Positions 58,350 through 64,000 of a stretch of 64,000 nucleotides of DNA are shown piece by piece. The notes below the pieces were generated by a model. That model made no database searches and was not told the DNA's origin. It worked only from the letters and a program-made list of their open reading frames with translations. Numbering within the stretch: the stretch's first letter is position 1; each line of letters opens with the position of its first letter. The DNA is from Euryodendron excelsum (taxonomy: Eukaryota; Streptophyta; Magnoliopsida; Ericales; Pentaphylacaceae): NCBI GenBank assembly GCA_033060915.1, contig CM065399.1:14818501-14882500 (forward strand). The letters run 5' to 3'. The position numbers were made by a program, and so were the translations under genes.

Positions 58350-58556
58350 ATTATCCACTGCCGCCAAGTTTCAGTGGAGATGGAGTTAGAGGTGGCAACA
58401 AGCGTGGTGTGGGAAGGCTACAGACACCTCAAGTTGGGGAAGCTGGTGGATGAACTCTTGCATCATGTAATTGGCAGGGTAGAACTCATTAATGGTGATG
58501 GAGTCTTTGATACAGTTGTAAAGGTTCTACCATCTGACGCAGTTGTCACCTGATTG
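58350..58556 (+). pseudogene. PR-10 / norcoclaurine-synthase-like gene fragment
   Basis: The plus-strand reading from about 58,362 is RQVSVEMELEVATSVVWEGY, then RHLKLGKLVDELLHHVIGRV, ELINGDGVFDTVVKV and a stop shortly after (TGA 58,551). This follows the first exon of plant PR-10/Bet v1-type proteins related to S-norcoclaurine synthase (E-x-E-V-x-x-S-x-x-W-E, L-G-x-L-V-x-E-L-L, V-E-x-x-x-G-D-G). The usual initiator Met before GQVS is not present (an internal ATG at 58,380 exists) and the rest of the domain was not found downstream, so it is a relic. An intact first exon with an unseen distant second exon is less likely. Confidence 0.55.
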
Positions 58557-58950
58557 TAATATTTTTTTTTGTAAATTTTTTTTTGCTAAGTAAAAAAATG
58601 AGAAGAGGCAACTAGTGCAGTAATTCTCTCTTGTGTGTGATCATAGGGGTTTCTACCGGCTGTAGAATGTTTAGTTTGAGCTATATTTACTGATGCGAGA
58701 ATGGCGAACCCATCACCGTAGCTCCACCAAAGTGTAAGCAATATTTGACCACTTCTCAACAACATCTAGTTCACGTAACTATTATCGTAAATGAGTTCGA
58801 ATATAAGACCGTTGAGAGAAGAGTGGGGCTCTAAGCCCAACTTCTGAAACCAACTCAACTACATACTAAAAAACCTATGAATATTATGAAGAATTTTAGA
58901 AGTTATGAGTGAGTTGTGGCTTTCACCCGCTCCCATTCCATCTACCATTG

Positions 58951-58981
58951 TATATATATATATATAGAGAGAGAGAGAGAT
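58951..58981. repeat. (TA)n(GA)n microsatellite
   Basis: TA repeats followed by GA repeats, just outside the Sirevirus-type LTR. Confidence 0.9.
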
Positions 58982-59004
58982 CAAAATTACACTTCAATAA
59001 TACT

Positions 59005-59882
59005 TGAAATTCCATATTATCTTGATTTACGTCTAGTCCTTTACCTATGTGAATATTCTATGCAATGCAAGCAATTAATCACACAATAATTATCATGAAA
59101 ACCCAAATTAGAAAAAAAAATCACTTCCAACAAGTCAAGCACTAAGTTGAGTAGTTTATACAAGTTCAACTTACAATCCTTGACAATTGAACTCCACAAT
59201 TGCCGTCTGAATCTGCTCGAATTTCGTTCTAAGCTTACTTGCTCGATTCCTCGAGTTTTTGCTTTCTGTGCTTCGACTTCAACATCGAATCTTCACGATG
59301 TTCTCCGCATTCAGAATCCTCTCAAGATGCGCGATCTCGATCTGTAGATTTTCAGCTATAGAATTAATGGTGAAGAAGTTCTGTATGCTCAAATAATCAT
59401 CAAGATTCTCTCTTGTTTCTCTCTTGATCTCACGTTTCACTTCTCTGTAACTTTTTCCAATTCAAGAGATGTTTTCCACAATCAATTCTTTTGACTTTTA
59501 TAGCATCCCTAGAATTTTCAAGAAGGTAGACTGAAACTACCTCTTGATTTACTATAAAAATCTAGCCAAAGAGTCCTAAAAACTTGACCAACTTGGATGA
59601 GAGAGTATTTCAATTCGAACAATATTATGATGCATTTCTTGAGCCAACTTAGTATCGCTCAAGCGAAGTTTGCTCGAGCTAAGTTCGATCCTTTTTTGAG
59701 TTATGCTTTCTGAAATTCCTTTCTTGTAAACATTGACCACTCCGCTCAAACTATCCTTGGTTTGCTCGAGCCATGTTATTATTCATGAATTGTTTGACTT
59801 GTTTTGGCTTTAACTTTATAAGGAATGAATCGATATCAACTAACACTCCAAAAACACTTAAATCACCACTAAAATCCTAATA
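59005..59882 (-). repeat. Sirevirus-type 3' LTR
   Basis: Plus reading TGAAATTCCATATTATC to AAAATCCTAATA. It aligns with 63,270-64,000 (TATGTGAATA.TCTATGCAATG, CGAGCCATGTT.TT.TTCATGA). On the minus strand the purine tract CCAAGGAGGAGA stands just before the LTR start, which now reads TATTAGG, probably from TGTTAGG. Confidence 0.8.
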
Positions 59883-61200
59883 ATCTCCTCCTTGGTGATT
59901 TTGTGGCCAAACAAAAAAAACTTGAAAGATAAAAACACAGATAAAAACACCCCACTTCTATTATAATCCCTCTCTTATAACTGACAAGTCAAACAAATGC
60001 AAGATCAAACCTGGATAACCTGCACATCTCATCAACAAGAAAACCCAAGTGAAAAGTAAGTGTACTAAGCAAGCATGATAAACTAAAAAACTCAACGATC
60101 CACTTCAAAACTCCCTTTAAGAAGATGCAGCACAACCACATTGAAAACAAACTTATATATACAACCAAAAGCACCAAAACACATCATTTCCAATATCCCA
60201 AAAGATAATATCAACATGTCTCCCTCTTTTGATTTGACACAAAAAAAATATCGAGTATAAAATCAACACTTGTCAGATATTAAGAGATAATTATGTGAGA
60301 AATAAACCTAGTTCATCCTGATCATAATATAAATATAGACCCGGTCATAGTAAACCATAGTAACTTGCCAAAAGATGATAAATTTCATGAATGTGTAGTG
60401 GTGTAGATGTGAATATCAAGCCTAAATCAACTTATCGTTCAAATCCAGTTAGTGATCTATATAGTTGTATCACATTCGTAAGACAAGTAGAACAAAATCT
60501 AGAGATCGCCTATGTTGTAACCTACAATTAGGTTGATTTTTGAGCTATGCTCCCCCTCAACAATTTACTACTTGAGAAATTTACTCCTTTTCTAGCAATT
60601 ATTTGGTGGCTTTCACTCTATTGAATATGATGGCTTTTATTGTCGACTTGACACAACTTGCATCATTAAACACTTATCAGATAGCGACTTTCACATATAC
60701 TTATAGGAAGCCTTCTCCATCATGCACAAGCTTCATATTTTAATAAGAGGAGAGCAACACAGGTTCAGGTAATTCAAACTAGAGAATGATTTACATTAAT
60801 CACAAGAAAGGCACGTAGAATTGTTTGATCACTCATGCGGACAAACAACCAGTTAAATCAGGTGATATGTGTTGAAATTGTACACAAATTCATGAAAAGT
60901 ATTACTTAGACTGGTATACACAAGGATCATACATGAACAAGTGCACAATTAGCTTGAGTAATCAGTATAAGCAATGTTTAACCACACATCACCTTCTTAG
61001 GATAATTTCAAAGCAAATTTTTATTTTTTGTAAACAAAACGAAAATCTTTTGGGGTTTTTCATTTTAAAGAAGATTCTTAACCAAAACAAAAACAATAAT
61101 AATAATAATCAAAAAAAGAACCTTAGGTAGAACATAATCACAAGTTAAGATTTTGGGCTTTTAATGTTGTGTGAACAACTTGACACCTATAGTCAAACCT
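59883..61200 (-). other. non-coding internal part of the Sirevirus-type element
   Basis: The region between the gag remnant and the 3' LTR, where pol would be expected. I find no RT, integrase or protease motifs. It may hold the remains of a deletion or unrelated 3' sequence. Confidence 0.55.
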
Positions 61201-61206
61201 TTTAAT

Positions 61207-63208
61207 TCATATCTTCTTAGTTTTTGATTTAGTCTGACTTGGTACTATTCTAGGTAGAGTCATAGCATTTTGGTTCACCCAAAATCTTTGTCTTGGTGGT
61301 TGAACTAGCATAGGCTTAGAGAGTACATTAAATCTATTATCGGTTAAATTGTGCTCAAACCTAGGTTGGTGGAATCCATTAGCTCTAGTCTTAATGTAAT
61401 GAATTGGAAGACCATAGAGCTTATGGCATTGAGGCCTTATGTGCCCTCGAATTCCATAATAGTTGCACACTAAGACAAACTGTGTAATTTGTGATGACCA
61501 GTTGGGCTTAGGTCTTGAGTTAACAGATTTAAAGTTATAAGCAAATGCATACCTGTTTTGTTCTTTATCTTTCTGTTTTTGAACATTACTTTTTGGTTTT
61601 GCGATGATAGGCTTAATTTGAACCTTCTCAGCACTTTCCGTTTTGGTCTTTATTTTTTCAGCATAGTCAATTCCTTATTGATCACCACACATCTTCTGTG
61701 CATCAATCATCTTGTGAAGTTTCTCTGAGCCTGTATTCATTTTCCTAACACAATCTTGAGTAATAGCCAAGTTAGATTCAAGGGAAGCAATCTTATGAAT
61801 AAGTAACTTTTTCTCTTCAAGAAAAGCATGCACTTCTTTTTCAAACTCTAAGTTCTTGTTTGTAAGAGTTAGTCTATGTGCTTTAAGTTGGCTAATCAAG
61901 ACTGCAAATTTTGAAACTTTGTGTTGAAGAATGTTTCTTTCCTTTTCAGGAATTCTAAGTTTGACAGTTGTATCAAACTTATATTTCTCTAGTTTCAAAT
62001 ATTCTTTATGCAATTTAGAGTGAGCAAATTTAAGTCTTTTTATTTTCTGCCAGTCTCACTTTGACTTTCATTAAAAGAGTCATCAGATATATCCAACTTC
62101 TCACTTTGCTATCACTTTCGGTCTCATGGGTTTCTACATGATCAAATAGTAATGTAGTGAATGCAGTGTAGTTACCCTCTTCTTCATTAGATTTAGACTC
62201 ATCAGAGTTTTCAAACTTATTGTTTTTTTCCTCAGCAGCAAAAACTACAACACCTTCTTCTTCTTTTTATTAGGACACCCATGAGCTATATGTTCAAACC
62301 CATGACATTCGTAATACTGAATGCCTTGGGGTTGGTGATTTCTATTACCCTTTTTCTCAACCTTGTGTCCTAATTTTAATTTATCTCCACCATTATCCTT
62401 TTTATTAAAACCACTAGTGCTTTTACCTTTCTTATACTTAAGAAAATTTCTAAACTTCTTAACCATTTCAGCCATTTCATTAATATCAAATCCAGAGTCA
62501 TCCTCACTTGATCCATCCGAATTTTCTTGAGCATTTTTTTAAAGCAATTCCATTGCTCTTTTAGGATTGGCAAGTATTCAATTCAAAGGTCTATAAAGAG
62601 CCAACTAATTCTTCTACACGTATGTAGTTGACATTTGTGCTCTCCTCTATAGCAGTCACTTTCGCTTGGAATCTTTCTGGTAGAGACCTCAAAATTTTCC
62701 TGACAATCCTATTTTCAAGAATCCTCTCCCCTAGGTTAAAACTAGTATTCACTACATTACTCAATTTGGCATAGAATTCATCGAATGATTCATTATCTTC
62801 CATCTTGAGTGTTTCAAACTGAGTAGTCAAACATTGCAGTTTTGACAATTTTACACTCAGGGTTCCCTCATAGGTTATCTTTAAGATATCCCAAGCTTCC
62901 TTTGCATTCTCGTAATTAGATACTCTCCTAAACCCTTCGGGTGTGAGAGCACTATAAATAGCATTTAGAGTCTTACTATTTCAGTTGGAATTTGCATAGT
63001 CAGTTGCATCCCATTGTTTAGAGGTCTTAGGGGCAGTCACAATTCCCACAGTCGTTATGGGAATGCTATAGCCATTGATAATCGCTAATCAAGCCATTTC
63101 ATCTATAGAATTGATGAAAGCTCTCATTCGAGCCTTCCAAAAAGGGTAATTGGAGCCATCTAACAGTGGTGGTCTAACAGTTGAAAAACTCTCCTTAGGT
63201 AAATCCAT
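61207..63208 (-). pseudogene. Sirevirus-type gag
   Basis: Minus strand from ATG 63,208 (MDLPKESFSTVRPPLLDGSN, then FWKARMRAFI), with a stop soon after. The gag domain at 62,591-62,848 reads LTTQFETLKMEDNESFDEFY..LRSLPERFQAKVTAIEE. Next come VKKFRNFLKYKKGK and a first knuckle YYECHGFEHIAHGC, whose first Cys is Tyr. A coiled-coil stretch (61,675-62,013) ends SEKLHKMIDAQKMCGDQ, and the second knuckle CNYYGIRGHIRPQC (61,420-61,470) has its second Cys changed to Tyr. The two-knuckle layout is typical for Sirevirus gag, which forms the particle and binds RNA. Several frameshifts and stops. Confidence 0.8.
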
Positions 63209-63256
63209 GAATACGAAAAACAAGATCACACTAAATTAATAACATAGAGTAACCCA

Positions 63257-63267
63257 CTCTGATACCA
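63257..63267 (-). other. primer-binding site, tRNA-iMet
   Basis: Minus-strand TGGTATCAGAG, two bases inside the LTR end (..GAATTTCA, then AT). It is the standard initiator-Met primer site of plant copia elements. Confidence 0.9.
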
Positions 63268-63269
63268 AT

Positions 63270-64000
63270 TGAAATTCTGTATTATCCCAATTTACATCTA
63301 GCCCTTACCTATGTGAATACTCTATGCAATGCAAGTAATTAATTACACAATAATAAAGAGATACAACAATTATAGTAGAAACCCAAATTGGGAAAAAATT
63401 ACATCCAACAAGCTAAGCACTAAGTTAGCAGTTTATACAAGTACAACTTACAACCCTTGACAATTGAACTCTACAACTACCGTCCAAATCCTCTCGAACT
63501 TCGGTCTAAGCCTACTTGCTCGACTCTTCGAGTTTTGCTCTTCGTGCTTTGACTTTAACACCTAATTTTCACAGTGTTCTCCGTCTTCAGAATGCACTCA
63601 AAACGGTCTCGATTAGTAGATCTTCAATTATATAATTAATGATGAAGAAGCTTTGTATGCTCAGATAATCATCAAGATTTTCACATTCTCTCTTGTTTCT
63701 CTCTTGATCTCACGCTTTATATTTTTAATTCAAGAGATGTTTTTCACAATAAATTCTTTTGACTCTTATAGCATCCCTAGAATCCCCAAGAAGGTAGGCT
63801 TGAGCTACCTCTTAATTAGCTGTAAAGATTTGGCCAAAGAGTCGCATCACTCGAGCCAACTTCACTCGAGCCAAGTTCGATCCTTCTTCAAGCGATGCTC
63901 TCTGGAATTCCTCTCTTGTAAACAATTACCACTTCACTCGATCCATCCTTGGTACACTCGAGCCATGTTCTTCTTCATGAGTTGTTTGACTTGTTGACTC
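63270..64000 (-). repeat. Sirevirus-type 5' LTR, cut by the window end
   Basis: Starts TGAAATTCTGTATTATC and aligns with 59,005-59,882 as far as the window goes. The far end and target duplication are outside. Confidence 0.85.

Larger units (their letters stand above)
59005..64000 (-). mobile_element. gag-only Sirevirus-type copia element (runs off the window)
   Basis: Minus strand. The 3' LTR is at 59,005-59,882 and the 5' LTR starts at 63,270 and continues past 64,000. The tRNA-iMet primer site is at 63,257-63,267. The internal 3.4 kb holds gag with two zinc-knuckle regions and a coiled segment, as in SIRE/Maximus elements, but no protease, integrase or RT. It is therefore a pol-deleted or non-autonomous copy. 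Confidence 0.8.

Overview
This is nuclear DNA from a flowering plant. It carries spliced genes with GT-AG introns, plant LTR retrotransposons, Stowaway- and hAT-like MITEs, tRNA-headed SINE-like repeats and a piece of plastid DNA. The base composition is AT-rich, and gene density is low (two intact genes in 64 kb). The species cannot be fixed from the sequence; a woody eudicot or early-diverging dicot is a guess.

Layout. 1-5,560 is intergenic DNA with small MITE-like elements. 5,561-30,058 is one nested retrotransposon block. Its host is a degenerate Ty1/copia element (Tork-like) on the minus strand, with LTRs at 5,561-6,610 and 29,080-30,058. Two later insertions split it. The first is a 4.9 kb non-coding, repeat-rich element at 8,346-13,280, read here as a giant solo LTR, which interrupts the copia reverse transcriptase and has a perfect 5-bp duplication TAAAC. 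The second is a 12.9 kb Ty3/gypsy element of Athila type at 14,824-27,733, with a tRNA-Asp primer site, gag-pol and an extra downstream ORF, which interrupts the copia protease/integrase junction. All retroelement reading frames are broken by stops and frameshifts, often C-to-T/G-to-A changes such as Cys-to-Tyr.

30,059-34,300 is intergenic, with two perfect hairpins and a roughly 590 bp inverted-repeat element that contains a plastid trnR-ACG-region insert (NUPT). 34,353-38,090 (minus) is an intact four-coding-exon gene for a small mitochondrial-type glycine-rich RNA-binding protein with a 5'-UTR intron. 38,100-44,700 is intergenic, with MITEs and a tandem segmental duplication. About 44,770-52,000 (plus) is an intact gene for a 518-residue Lys/Glu-rich plant protein of unknown function (family often labelled 'myb-like protein X').

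52,000-59,000 is intergenic, with a Stowaway MITE and a short exon-like fragment of a PR-10/norcoclaurine-synthase-like gene. 59,005 to the window end is a gag-only Sirevirus-type copia element, whose 5' LTR runs off the end.

The two intact genes face away from each other across about 6.7 kb and show no sign of working together. I found no operon, CRISPR array or prokaryotic defence system. The points of interest are the nested-element history, the repeat structures inside the LTRs, the NUPT inside a transposon-like repeat, and the uncharacterised conserved gene.
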